Made by a program: the position numbers and the translations under genes
Part shown: piece after piece, positions 30,702 to 40,049 of the stretch
Layout: each line of letters begins with the position of its first letter
Position numbering within the stretch: the first letter of the stretch is position 1
NCBI GenBank assembly: GCA_010909725.1
Contig: JAACMV010000002.1
Location: forward strand, 1,116,001-1,180,000
DNA: 64,000 bases
Direction: 5' to 3'
Source of the DNA: Picochlorum sp. 'celeri'
Lineage: Eukaryota; Chlorophyta; Trebouxiophyceae
The notes under the pieces: generated by a model
Database searches by the model: none
What the model saw: the letters and a program-made list of their open reading frames with translations, nothing else
Told to the model about the DNA's origin: nothing

Positions 30702-31907
30702 ATGGCAGAGCAGGAGGGGGCAACAGAGTCCTTGAATGATACCCAACAGAGCAGTGATCAGTTTCTTAGCCATGTGGTATTGACTGTGGGGATTGTGTCG
30801 CAACCATGCTGCTTGGTGTTGATTGGGACAGCTTTTGCCACTCTAGTCTTTGGGTGTTGGAGAGCCTGGGTACATCATCATGCTGCACCGAATGATGATG
30901 CCATCGAGACTCCATTTTCATTGACACATCGACATGCCATGTGGATACCAGTGCTGAGTTCATGTGCTCTGCTGGCAATGTTTTTCCTCTTTTCCTACAT
31001 ACAGTATGTCTTGCTGCTGTCTGTGCTCGTGTCAGCAGTCTATTCGTTGAATTTTTCTACATCTCCTTTTTTTCCATCAGCATCAAACGCTAGGATAGCC
31101 GTGATGAGCGTCGTTGTATTGAGTTGGTTGTACACTGGGCATTGGGTACTGAATAACATGATTGCTGCAGCCATGTGCATCACATTTCTCTCTCATGTCA
31201 GACTTCCAAATTTTAAAATATGCGTGACGTTGCTGGGAGCTCTCTTTTTCTATGATATCTTTTGGGTCTTTTTCAGCTCACACATCTTTGGGAGTAATGT
31301 GATGACTGAAGCAGCAGACAAAAGGGCAGACAATGTGGCTGTGAGGCTTGCTGAGAAGGTCGCTGGAAAGTCATTTGATTCGCTTGCCAGACATATAGAT
31401 TTACCTACAAAGTTCAAGGTACCGGCTGATCTCTTCCTCCCACAGCAGGAATCCCCAGATCAGTTCATCATGCTGGGTGCTGGTGATGTGGCCATGCCAG
31501 GACTCCTCCTGGTACTTGGAATGTTGTCAGATACGGCTCGTTCTCTACACTGTATCAAAAAGTCCCCTGCATCCCTTCGTATGAGAGAGTTGGCCGAGTC
31601 GATCGGATGTATCCTGCCTGTAGGTTTCTCCAGACGAAGAGCTCCTGGCAAACCAACATTTCATCATCACTTTTACACTACTGTTGGTCTGATTGGATAT
31701 TTGGTCGGCCTCTTCTCAGCCCTGGTGTCTAGTATATTCTTTCAGGTAGCACAGCCAGCCCTGCTCTACCTCGTTCCATGCACACTGATTCCCATGTATG
31801 TTCAAGGTGTGAGGAATGGAGATGACTGGCAAGCCAATGATCCAGATGATGAGGGCATCGGGGCTACAAAAGACTCGTCTTTACCCGTATCAGTCACTTG
31901 TGTATGA
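30702..31907 (+). CDS. SPP: Signal peptide peptidase (intramembrane aspartyl protease)
   Basis: 401 aa with about nine membrane helices. The two catalytic motifs of A22B proteases are present: YDIFWVFF (Asp about residue 184) and LGAGDVAMPG (Asp about 261; GxGD). The C-terminal AQPALLYLVP carries the PAL motif (about 350). The family cleaves type II membrane segments, such as leftover signal peptides, in the ER membrane. The N-terminal part before the first helix is short and acidic. The insertion between the two catalytic motifs (ADKRADNVAVRLAEKVAGKS) is soluble. It is intronless. TGTAA lies at 31925-31929. Confidence 0.93.
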   Translation: MAEQEGATESLNDTQQSSDQFLSHVVLTVGIVSQPCCLVLIGTAFATLVFGCWRAWVHHHAAPNDDAIETPFSLTHRHAMWIPVLSSCALLAMFFLFSYIQYVLLLSVLVSAVYSLNFSTSPFFPSASNARIAVMSVVVLSWLYTGHWVLNNMIAAAMCITFLSHVRLPNFKICVTLLGALFFYDIFWVFFSSHIFGSNVMTEAADKRADNVAVRLAEKVAGKSFDSLARHIDLPTKFKVPADLFLPQQESPDQFIMLGAGDVAMPGLLLVLGMLSDTARSLHCIKKSPASLRMRELAESIGCILPVGFSRRRAPGKPTFHHHFYTTVGLIGYLVGLFSALVSSIFFQVAQPALLYLVPCTLIPMYVQGVRNGDDWQANDPDDEGIGATKDSSLPVSVTCV

Positions 31908-32035
31908 GTATTATAGTATTGTTTTGTAAAAGTACATCTTTGCTGAGGGCGAAGGTGGTTCTACAAAGAGAACTGGGCAGTGTTTGTCAACAAATAGGCC
32001 ATGCTCCTCTGATACAGTAGGTACTAGACAACACA

Positions 32036-34534
32036 ATGTTTAGAAAATTCAGTAGAGCTCTTGGTTCGAGCAAGGATCGAACGACTGTTCGATTCGATGT
32101 GAAGATCGCTCGACTATCTGATCTGCCAGCCACGACTGGATCATGCCGCGTCATCTGGGCACGTGATTCCAAAGTTCAAATGACAAAAGTGGCCAAGATT
32201 TCCGGGGATGGTGGGGTCGAATGGTCTGGGGAGGTATTGAGTATTATTGCGTCGTTGGACGGGGAGGGTGACTCGTTTGCTGCCAAGGACTATGATTTTA
32301 AGATTCAAACCAAGGGCACAGGGAAGGAGGACAAGGGTCGATTCGTGACAGTTGGGAAGTCAAAGGTGAATTTGGCGCAGTATGTGGATTCGAAAACACA
32401 TCGAGTGTCTCTTTCTGTGCCTGTACATGATGCTCAGGTTCAGTTGGAGTTCCGTGTGCTCGGAGTGCCTGTGAAGGGTCTGGCGAATGATGATGATGTA
32501 TCTTTGGTAAGCAGTCGCTCGGATTCTCTTGGTCAAATGAGTACGCGCAGTAGCCTGGGTATTGCGGGAGTAGAGGAGGAGGAGGAGGACGAGGCAGTGA
32601 AAAAAAGAGAAAGTGAGGTCATCCCTGAGAGTGATCACAATCATCCTGAGCAGGAGAATGCTAGGGAAGAGGCATCTCATAATAGTGAAGACGATGCTCT
32701 AGAGAAGTCTGAGGAAGCCATTCACGTGGAACAAGAGGAAGAAAACGAGGAAGTAGAAGAAGAGTTGAACAAGAACAAAGAGGAAGAACAAGCAGAGGAG
32801 GAAGAGGAAGAGGAGGCAATTATGATGGCAGGAGATGAGGAGATATTAGAGAGACTTCGCATAGCTGAATATGATGCCCAAGAAGCCAAGAGAATGTTAG
32901 AAGAGTCCATGGATTTGCTTGAGCAGGAGACTTCTGCTCGCCAAGAAGCTGAAGAGGCGGTGGAAAGCCTGGAGCGTGAAGTCGATTGGTTGGAGAAAAA
33001 AGCCATCAAAGAAAGAAGCGATTGGGAAGGAAGAATGAGGGATTCTCTTGGAAAGATGGAGTCCACAGTACTGTTGATGGAAAAGGTGCAGAGAGAGAAA
33101 GAAGACATGGAGCGTGCTCATCATGCCTTGCAGGCTGAAGTTAAGCGACTTGAGGAGCTCTCTGACGCATCGCTCGTCGAAACTAAAATTAAAAAAGCAG
33201 AAGATCGTGCGAGAAAAGAGGCCGAGGAAGAAGCATCCATAGAAATCGATGGACTCAAGCGCCAAATAGAAGACATGGCTGCCAAGCTGGAGACTGCAAT
33301 AGCGTCTCAGACTGCTGGGGCTGCAATGGCCGTTCCAGAGTCTCCATCTCCTCGACATGAATCAGAAGATGTATCCAAAGCACTTTCATTAGAATTGCAG
33401 TACTCGAAGATTGAGAATGAGTCACTCCGGCAAGATGCAGCCTCGGCGACTGCAGCAGCTGAAAGAGTTGAACAAGCGTCCCGCAGAGAGGCGGAAGTGT
33501 ACGCCCAGAGGGCCGCGGATTACTTTGAACAGTTGAAGGAATCACAGTCGCTGTGTGCTGAGGCGGAGAGATCTGCTGCAGAGGCAAAATCCAGGATTGT
33601 CCTCCTGGAAGATGCTGTGGAACGTAACAACTTGCAAGCAGCCGAGCTGAGACAGCGGATAGCTCTCATGACGATGTCAGGAGATTCTAGTGGAACAAAT
33701 ACTACACCAGATTTAGAAGATGTGATGCGATTGATGAGAGAAGCCCAGGATTCGGCAGAAGCACGAGCTAGTCAACTTGCTCTTGTGACACAAGAACTCT
33801 CAGCAACACAGGTTGAGCTGTCAGAAGTACGGCAACAGCTCGCTGCATCTCAAAATGAAATCGATGATTTGGCTCGCTTGGCAATGACCATGGAAAATGA
33901 AGCAAAAGAGCTTCGCCAGGAACTGCACAAGAGGGATGAGCAGCGGAAGGAATATCAAAAGTTCCAAGAGGATGCACACGACATCTTCAACTCGGAAAGT
34001 TCAACACGCGGTAGCACACTGTTGCCAAAACCAACAGTGGATGAGGAAAAGTACAAGGAAGCTCATGAATTAGCCCGTGACGCAGCACTTATGACTGCAT
34101 CACTGACAGAGCAACTGGCAGCCTCAAACAGTGAAAAGACAGATTTGAAATCGAGGTTGGAAGAAACGCGGTTTGAGCTCCAAAAGATTAAATCTGAAAA
34201 CGATACAGAACTTCGAAGACGTGTCCAAACATTAGAAAGAGAAATTGTTGTTTGTCAAAACAGAGCAGAAGTGAATGAGATTTTCAGGGGAGAACATGAC
34301 AGAGTTGCAGAGGAACTCATCAAGGCAAAAATTGACTTGGCCGAAGCACAAGAACAAATGATTGTTCTGAAGCGAAACTTGTTCCACAGTCAAGAGAAAT
34401 CGATGAGCTTTGCATCCAAGATGACTCGACTGGAAACCAAACTGTATCGTCGATTGTCACACGTTGGAACAAAATCTCCCCGTGATAAAAAGGCATCAAA
34501 TCAGGAACGGAGAAAATCAGGAACAAAGAAATAG
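32036..34534 (+). CDS. NT-C2 (EEIG1/EHBP1-type) domain protein with long coiled coil
   Basis: 832 aa. Residues 10-150 form an NT-C2 domain: RTTVRFDVKIARLSDLP, CRVIWARDSK, VEWSGEVLSIIASL and GRFVTVGKSKVNLAQYVD. An acidic low-complexity stretch of Glu repeats (about 180-265) follows, then heptad-rich coiled coil to about residue 815 and a basic tail. NT-C2 domains tether proteins to membranes or small GTPases; in plants PMI1 and relatives act in organelle positioning. A scaffold or motor-adaptor role is inferred. Its stop codon (34532-34534) directly abuts that of the chlorophyllase gene on the other strand. TGTAA at 34547-34551 lies inside the opposing coding sequence. Confidence 0.8.
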   Translation: MFRKFSRALGSSKDRTTVRFDVKIARLSDLPATTGSCRVIWARDSKVQMTKVAKISGDGGVEWSGEVLSIIASLDGEGDSFAAKDYDFKIQTKGTGKEDKGRFVTVGKSKVNLAQYVDSKTHRVSLSVPVHDAQVQLEFRVLGVPVKGLANDDDVSLVSSRSDSLGQMSTRSSLGIAGVEEEEEDEAVKKRESEVIPESDHNHPEQENAREEASHNSEDDALEKSEEAIHVEQEEENEEVEEELNKNKEEEQAEEEEEEEAIMMAGDEEILERLRIAEYDAQEAKRMLEESMDLLEQETSARQEAEEAVESLEREVDWLEKKAIKERSDWEGRMRDSLGKMESTVLLMEKVQREKEDMERAHHALQAEVKRLEELSDASLVETKIKKAEDRARKEAEEEASIEIDGLKRQIEDMAAKLETAIASQTAGAAMAVPESPSPRHESEDVSKALSLELQYSKIENESLRQDAASATAAAERVEQASRREAEVYAQRAADYFEQLKESQSLCAEAERSAAEAKSRIVLLEDAVERNNLQAAELRQRIALMTMSGDSSGTNTTPDLEDVMRLMREAQDSAEARASQLALVTQELSATQVELSEVRQQLAASQNEIDDLARLAMTMENEAKELRQELHKRDEQRKEYQKFQEDAHDIFNSESSTRGSTLLPKPTVDEEKYKEAHELARDAALMTASLTEQLAASNSEKTDLKSRLEETRFELQKIKSENDTELRRRVQTLEREIVVCQNRAEVNEIFRGEHDRVAEELIKAKIDLAEAQEQMIVLKRNLFHSQEKSMSFASKMTRLETKLYRRLSHVGTKSPRDKKASNQERRKSGTKK

Positions 34535-35575
34535 TTATGCTTTTTGTGTAAACGTCAGTCTATCCAAAGATTGCTGTACCATGGCACCAGCTTTGAACCA
34601 TGTCACAATCAGTGTGCCATTATCCTCATGAGGCAGCTCTACACCATTATCAACAAACCATGACAACATGGATGTTGCCATTGTATCAGCAATGTACGCC
34701 CTCGTGGCATTCCCTCGACCACAAAGACCATCCTGCACAGCATTTGTTGCCGCTCCCCCATCTGCAAACTGTGAATGACTCGTCCCATTCATCACAATCT
34801 CCCAGCTCCCTGCTGCTCCAGCAGCAAAAAACTTTTCATAATTTCCTTCCACTGGATTACAAGAAGACAGCACAGACGCCCCTGCGACTCCAATCTTTTT
34901 CCCTGATTTCCTCAGAGAAGCCACTGCAGAGGGATTATTCTCTGATATGGGAGCAAACATGCTCGAGTCTACTGGATCAATCAGCCATGCTGCTTGTATC
35001 GGATATGAGTAGTCAGTCAAGGTAAAAACAAGACTTGCAACCTTTCCTCCCCGCGAATGCCCTGCTGATACCACAGCTTCCACAGCATCCATCCCAGGAA
35101 CCTCGCCCACCAGTCCATCAGAAGCCTCAATCCACCGCATCAATGGATCGTAATATCTATCCAATTCATCCTTGACATTAATAAGAGACAATGCCGGCAA
35201 CTGATACTGCACCGTCACAAACCCCCAGGATGCAACACCTTGAAGCATTCGAGAGTACCACGAGTACCTGGATTGAAATCCATTGAAAAACACGACTACC
35301 GGTAATGCAACGCCCCCATTCCCTTGGTCGACATCCTTTGGATACTTTATATATACCGTAAAGGAACCACCAGACGCTCTCCGAACCCGTGCCTCCCTCT
35401 CGCCAACCTGGTATGCCCCTGGCATATTCCAGGGAGATGAGTCACTCGTTTTGGAATCATCGTTACTGCGCTCTGTCGTCAACATGTGCCGTCCCTCACC
35501 ATACTCTATACCAAATACACCAACCAATAATCCGAGAATAATAGGCAAAGCATGCCACCTGGGTCCTTGCCCCAT
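34535..35575 (-). CDS. CLH: Chlorophyllase-like alpha/beta hydrolase
   Basis: About 346 aa from the ATG at 35575. An N-terminal hydrophobic segment (about 9-24) may be a signal anchor. The hydrolase core has LPVVVFFNGFQSRYSWYSRM with the oxyanion-hole region, the nucleophile elbow AGHSRGGKVASLV (GHSRGG, the chlorophyllase lipase motif, Ser about residue 186), LIDPVDSSMF with a candidate acid, and NGTSHSQFADGG with the catalytic His. Chlorophyllases remove phytol from chlorophyll; the family pattern is clear, but substrate is not proven. Whether the N-terminus targets plastid, ER or outside is not clear. It is intronless and diverges from the ABCG gene across a GATCT-palindrome promoter. Confidence 0.85.
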   Translation of the reverse strand: MGQGPRWHALPIILGLLVGVFGIEYGEGRHMLTTERSNDDSKTSDSSPWNMPGAYQVGEREARVRRASGGSFTVYIKYPKDVDQGNGGVALPVVVFFNGFQSRYSWYSRMLQGVASWGFVTVQYQLPALSLINVKDELDRYYDPLMRWIEASDGLVGEVPGMDAVEAVVSAGHSRGGKVASLVFTLTDYSYPIQAAWLIDPVDSSMFAPISENNPSAVASLRKSGKKIGVAGASVLSSCNPVEGNYEKFFAAGAAGSWEIVMNGTSHSQFADGGAATNAVQDGLCGRGNATRAYIADTMATSMLSWFVDNGVELPHEDNGTLIVTWFKAGAMVQQSLDRLTFTQKA

Positions 35576-36003
35576 GTATGCACCCAACAACAGTCCCAGG
35601 AGTAGAACAAACTTTTTGTTGACAGGGAGAGCAATATACCAGTAGCTATTGCAGAATGCAATGCGATTCTACACAATGTATAAATACTGGTATGAATTTG
35701 TTGTTATCGTAAATCAATCAACCCTGTACAAGAAGGCAGATATCAAATCCCACGCGGGTCGATGACCATTCGAGCACATGACGCGTGCTGTCCAAGACTT
35801 CCGGAGATCTCCTTCAAGATCTAGATCTTGAGATCTCCTATAAGATCTCATATGAGACCAGATCTGACGTTATTCCTGGCGTCATAGTGGTATCATGCAT
35901 GATGCCATCACAGCACAAGGATCTACAGCCTCTACTATCAACTACGTTCTTGATTCCAGATTAAAAATCATTGGAATCTGTTGCATTGATCAACACAGGG
36001 AAT
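35576..36003. promoter_or_regulatory. Divergent promoter with GATCT palindromes
   Basis: This region between the CLH and ABCG starts holds GGAGATCTCC (35803-35812), the 16-bp palindrome CAAGATCTAGATCTTG (35815-35830) and TCTCATATGAGA (35846-35857), plus further AGATCT copies. It resembles the 18247-18297 cluster. Confidence 0.6.
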
Positions 36004-38000
36004 ATGGATACTACTGAGACTGAGCAAACGCAGAACTGGGACGACGTGGAAGCCCAACGGGCTCCAGCCTGCAAGGCAGAGGCTGAGCGCCGAGCTACTC
36101 TCAGTTGGAATCATTTGCGTGTGGTATGTCTATAGTGTATGAGGTTGTTGTTCATGGGTGTGATGGGGCCAGTCTGTGTTGTGCCATCAGATGCGACGGT
36201 TGGTTGGGTCGACCGCATTGACGTACATAGAATACTCATAGAATACGCGTGATGCAGAAAGTAAAAGATTCCAAGGGTAATGAGAGGTTCATCCTGAAAG
36301 GTGTGACTGGGTATGTGGAGCCAAGGCACATGTTGGCGATTATGGGGCCATCTGGGTGTGGAAAGAGTACGCTTTTGGATACATTGGCTGGGCGATTGGC
36401 ATCATCGGCATCGTGGGATGGTGAGATTCGTGTGAATGGACATAAGAGTCAGCTGAGTTATGGGCGAGCTGCGTACGTGACGCAGGATGAGGTGTTGATT
36501 GGGACACTGACGGTGGAGGAGACGCTCTTGTTTGCTGCGCGGTTGAGGTTGCCCATGTCCATGGCGGGGAGCGAGAAGAAGAAGATTGTGGATTCTGTCA
36601 TCCAAGAGTTGGGTTTGGAGTCGGTAAAGAACACGTATATTGGCAATTGGCACATCAGAGGTGTGTCTGGAGGGCAGAGGAGGCGTGTGTCCATTGGGTG
36701 CGAGTTGGTGACATCGCCCACCCTGTTGTTTTTGGATGAGCCTACGTCTGGATTGGATTCTGCTGCTGCGTACCACGTGATGGCAAGTGTGAGGAGACTG
36801 ACAGAAGGATGCAGGACCATTGTCACTGTGATTCATCAGCCTTCTTCGGAAACGTTCGAGTTGTTTGACAAGCTTTGCTTGCTCGCTGCTGGAGACGCCG
36901 TCTACTTTGGAGATGCATTGAGGGCAGAGGACATGTTTGCGGCGGCAGGGCTTTCCGTGCCATCGACAAGATCTGCTCCGGATCATTTCCTTCACTGTAT
37001 CAACAGAGATTTTGAGAGCGAGGATTATGATGTGGAGAGCAACATTCACCATTTGGTGTCCACCTACAAGGATTCCAAGTTGGCAGAAGCAGCAAAGGCC
37101 ACAGTGCAGGAGATGCACAAATCCCCTGGACCAGAGTATGAGGTGAGCAAAACACACCCACCATTCCCAGTACAGACATCTATTCTCACCTACAGAACGT
37201 TTTTGAACAACTGGAGGAATGTGGGAGTGTTCTGGATGCGTCTGGCCATGTACATTGTCCTGTGCTTGGCCATTGGATTCATCTACTTCCAGCTGGGAGA
37301 TTCGTGGAAGGATGTCTTCTCGAGAGCAGCTCTGCTCTTCTTCGTGGTTGCATTCCTCACATTCATGTCCATTGCCGCCTTCCCTGCCTTTGTCGAGGAT
37401 ATGAAGGTGTACATACGAGAACGGTTGAATGGGTACTACTCGCCCTTGGTATTCACACTGTCGAATACATTTGCTGCACTCCCATTCATTTTTGTCATTT
37501 CTGTGGTATCCACCGTGTGTGTGTACTTCATTGCTGGGCTCAGCACCAATGGAGGCGACGTCATTTACTTTATCCTGGCGCTTTTTGCATCCCTCACTGT
37601 TGTCGAGTCCCTCATGATGGCCATTGCACCAATTGTACCAAACTTCCTCATGGGTATTGCTGCTGGAGCCGGTATTTTGGGTATCTATATGGTTGTATGC
37701 GGTTTCTTCCAACCTCTCGGGTCCATGCCAAAGCCAATCTTCAGATACCCCCTCAGTTATATTTCATTCCACACCTATGCATTCACTGGATTTATGAGAA
37801 ATGAGTTTGAGGGAACCGATGGATGGGGATCTCCAACCGGAGAAACAAATGTCACCTTGACTGGAGACGATGTCCTGAACTATTACGAAATCATGGACAT
37901 CAACAAGTGGATCTGCTTCCTCATTCTCTTCTGCATGGTGATCTTTTACAGGATGGTCTTCCTGTCCACCCTCATGCTCAAAGAGTGGATGTCTAGGTAA
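36004..38000 (+). CDS. ABCG-type half ABC transporter
   Basis: Two exons: 36004-36123 and 36258-38000, with a 134-nt intron (GTATGT..TGCAG) in phase 0, giving about 620 aa. The join reads LSWNHLRV-KVKDSKGNERF, the usual start of an ABCG nucleotide-binding domain. Walker A is GPSGCGKST (about 70-78), the signature VSGGQRRR (about 176), Walker B LLFLDEPTSGLDS (about 196). The ABC2 membrane domain (about 310-615) has six helices including AFLTFMSIAAFPAFVEDM. The NBD-then-TMD order fits WBC half-transporters, which dimerise to export lipids, sterols or drugs. The substrate is unknown. TGTAA lies at 38060-38064. Confidence 0.92.
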
Positions 38001-38077
38001 TATTTGATTCATTTTTTAAATTGAGCACGATACTACTATGACGAGCGATATTTCTTCATTGTAATAATGAGATACTC

Positions 38078-39076
38078 ATGGATTGCTCGGTTGACAAGAT
38101 AGTTTGGGTCTTGGACGGATCCGTCGGACACCTTCTCAAAATAGACCCAGCGATATCCGATTTATGCGATCAGAAGGGTTTGGAATTCAAAGACAAGTTT
38201 GCCAATGCAAGCTATGCAAACATAGCCTGTCCAGAGGTTGTCGAAAGAATCCATGTCTCGTACATTAATGCCGGAGCTGACGTCATTTCCACGAATTCCT
38301 TTGGATGCACCCTTCACTCTCTCGGTAAAATACATGGATTAGAAAATAGGAGGGATGAATTAGTTATTCAGTCCTGTCGCATCGCGAAAAGGGCAGCGAA
38401 AGGCACCCAAGTGAGGGTTGCTGGGGTGGTCCCACCCTTGGGAGACTGCTACGTGGGTGATCCACTGGACACTGATGCCATGTATGAGGAATACAAATGT
38501 ATCATATCATTGCTGTATTCTGAAGGTGTGGATATCATCCTTTGTGAGACCATGGCGAGCAGTGCAGAGGCTATTGCAGCAGCAAGACGGGCCACACAGT
38601 ATGCCCCAGGGAAGGAGCTCTTCGTTTCGTTCACATTGGACGACACACTGGAGGATGGGGATACCCAAGGGAATTCATGTCGTATTCGAAATGGAGAATC
38701 GCTTGAATCTGCTGTGACAGCATTGTTGCATGCAGTGGGACAGGAGCATGTTCATGCAGTCTTGCTCAACTGTTCTGGTCCGGTCATCATGCATCATGGC
38801 CTCATGTGCCTGGGGCGAGTCTTGCAGGGTGTTAATCATATTCGTATTGGCGCCTATGCGAATGGATTTGAGACGACAACCACAGAATGGTTGATTCAGG
38901 AGGGATACCGAGAGCCTGTAGAATCCCCTCGGCATATTGTTGATGCCCAAGGTGCATCTGATGTGGCATCCTATGTAAAGCATGCACAGCAGTGGATACG
39001 GGATGGTGCGAGCATCATTGGAGGGTGTTGTGGGACAACGCCGGACTATATTGCAAGACTAAAGGAATGTACATGA
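38078..39076 (+). CDS. HMT: Homocysteine S-methyltransferase
   Basis: 332 aa, a complete Pfam-type S-methyl_trans domain: VWVLDGSVGHLLK, GADVISTNSFGCTLHSL, DIILCETMASSAEA, and the three zinc cysteines in LLNCSGP (about 232) and GGCCGTTPDYI (about 315-316). Enzymes of this kind move a methyl group from S-methylmethionine or S-adenosylmethionine to homocysteine, making methionine. It is monomeric and cytosolic by family. An upstream out-of-frame ATG (38067) overlaps the start and could dampen translation. It is intronless. Confidence 0.92.
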   Translation: MDCSVDKIVWVLDGSVGHLLKIDPAISDLCDQKGLEFKDKFANASYANIACPEVVERIHVSYINAGADVISTNSFGCTLHSLGKIHGLENRRDELVIQSCRIAKRAAKGTQVRVAGVVPPLGDCYVGDPLDTDAMYEEYKCIISLLYSEGVDIILCETMASSAEAIAAARRATQYAPGKELFVSFTLDDTLEDGDTQGNSCRIRNGESLESAVTALLHAVGQEHVHAVLLNCSGPVIMHHGLMCLGRVLQGVNHIRIGAYANGFETTTTEWLIQEGYREPVESPRHIVDAQGASDVASYVKHAQQWIRDGASIIGGCCGTTPDYIARLKECT

Positions 39077-39265
39077 ACTTGTGTCGAATGAGACTCTCGA
39101 ATGGATCACATGTGTACGGTCAACGGATCGATTGATGGGAATCGAAGCAAGCAGGTGGTTGGGAGGTGGTTGTCAATCGCACATCCGTGCGCTCATTGTC
39201 GCAATTGTAGAATGGGTAGAAGTATTTACATATTATTATAAACTGAAACAATATAGTTATTCAAA

Positions 39266-40039
39266 ATGGCACCGAAAAAGAGAGGAATGAGTCTAGAGGA
39301 GAAACGGACGGCAATTCAGAGCATTTTCCATGATTCAAAGAGCGTGTTTGTTCTCAAGGTAATAGCACTTGTGTTTTGATATATTTCTAAATTATATTTC
39401 ACTACTTCTATCTAGTACTGTAGGATATTGAAAAGATGGCTGTGAAAAAGGGAGTTGTGGCGCAAAGTGTGAAGGACGTGCTGCAATCTCTGGTGGATGA
39501 TGACCTTGTACACCAAGATAAGATTGGTATTAGTAACTTTTTTTGGAGTTTTCCATCGGAAGTGGCGGTTCGACTGGAGAAGGAGGAGAGCACGCTGAAT
39601 GCCAAGCACGAAGGGCTTTCCAAGGAACACGAGACACTGCTCGGCAAGATTGAGGAGGAGAACGTGGGGAAGGAGGACTCGAAGCAGAGGCGGGAATTGG
39701 CCGAGGCTATTTCCAAGATGAAGGAGAGTATTGGAGCGAAGAGGAAGGAGCTTGAAGCATTTTCTGAGAATGATCCAGAGCGCTTTGAGAAATTACGTAC
39801 GTTGTGTCCTTGATTTTCTATTATTAGGTATGTATGCTACTCATGTCTTGTTACATAATACTACTAACTACGGTGCAGGTAAAATGAAAGTGACGTGCCG
39901 AGATGGAGCAAATAGGTGGACTGATAACATATTTAGCATGCAATCGTGGATGAAGAAGAAATTTGTTGGGATGGATGCCCAAGTGAAGCAATTCTTTGCT
40001 CAGCAAGGTGTGTCAGAAGACATGGATTACCTCGAGTAA
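39266..40039 (+). CDS. MND1: MND1 meiotic recombination protein
   Basis: Three exons: 39266-39358, 39424-39796 and 39879-40039, with introns of 65 and 82 nt, giving about 208 aa. The N-terminal winged helix reads MAPKKRGMSLEEKRTAIQSI, then, across the splice, FVLKDIEKMAVKKGVVAQSV and LQSLVDDDLVHQDKIG, followed by a coiled coil. The end WTDNIFSMQSWMKKKF and SEDMDYLE is characteristic. MND1 pairs with HOP2 to stimulate DMC1/RAD51 strand invasion, so its presence implies that the organism keeps a meiotic pathway. The second intron has a branch-site-like TACTAAC at 39862-39868. Its stop is 10 bp from the convergent DUF2009 stop. Confidence 0.93.
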
Positions 40040-40049
40040 CTCGCTTGTA

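Noticed and set aside
36402..37712. A 436-aa minus-strand frame
   Set aside because: It lies wholly within the ABCG coding sequence, and its His/Cys-rich translation matches nothing.
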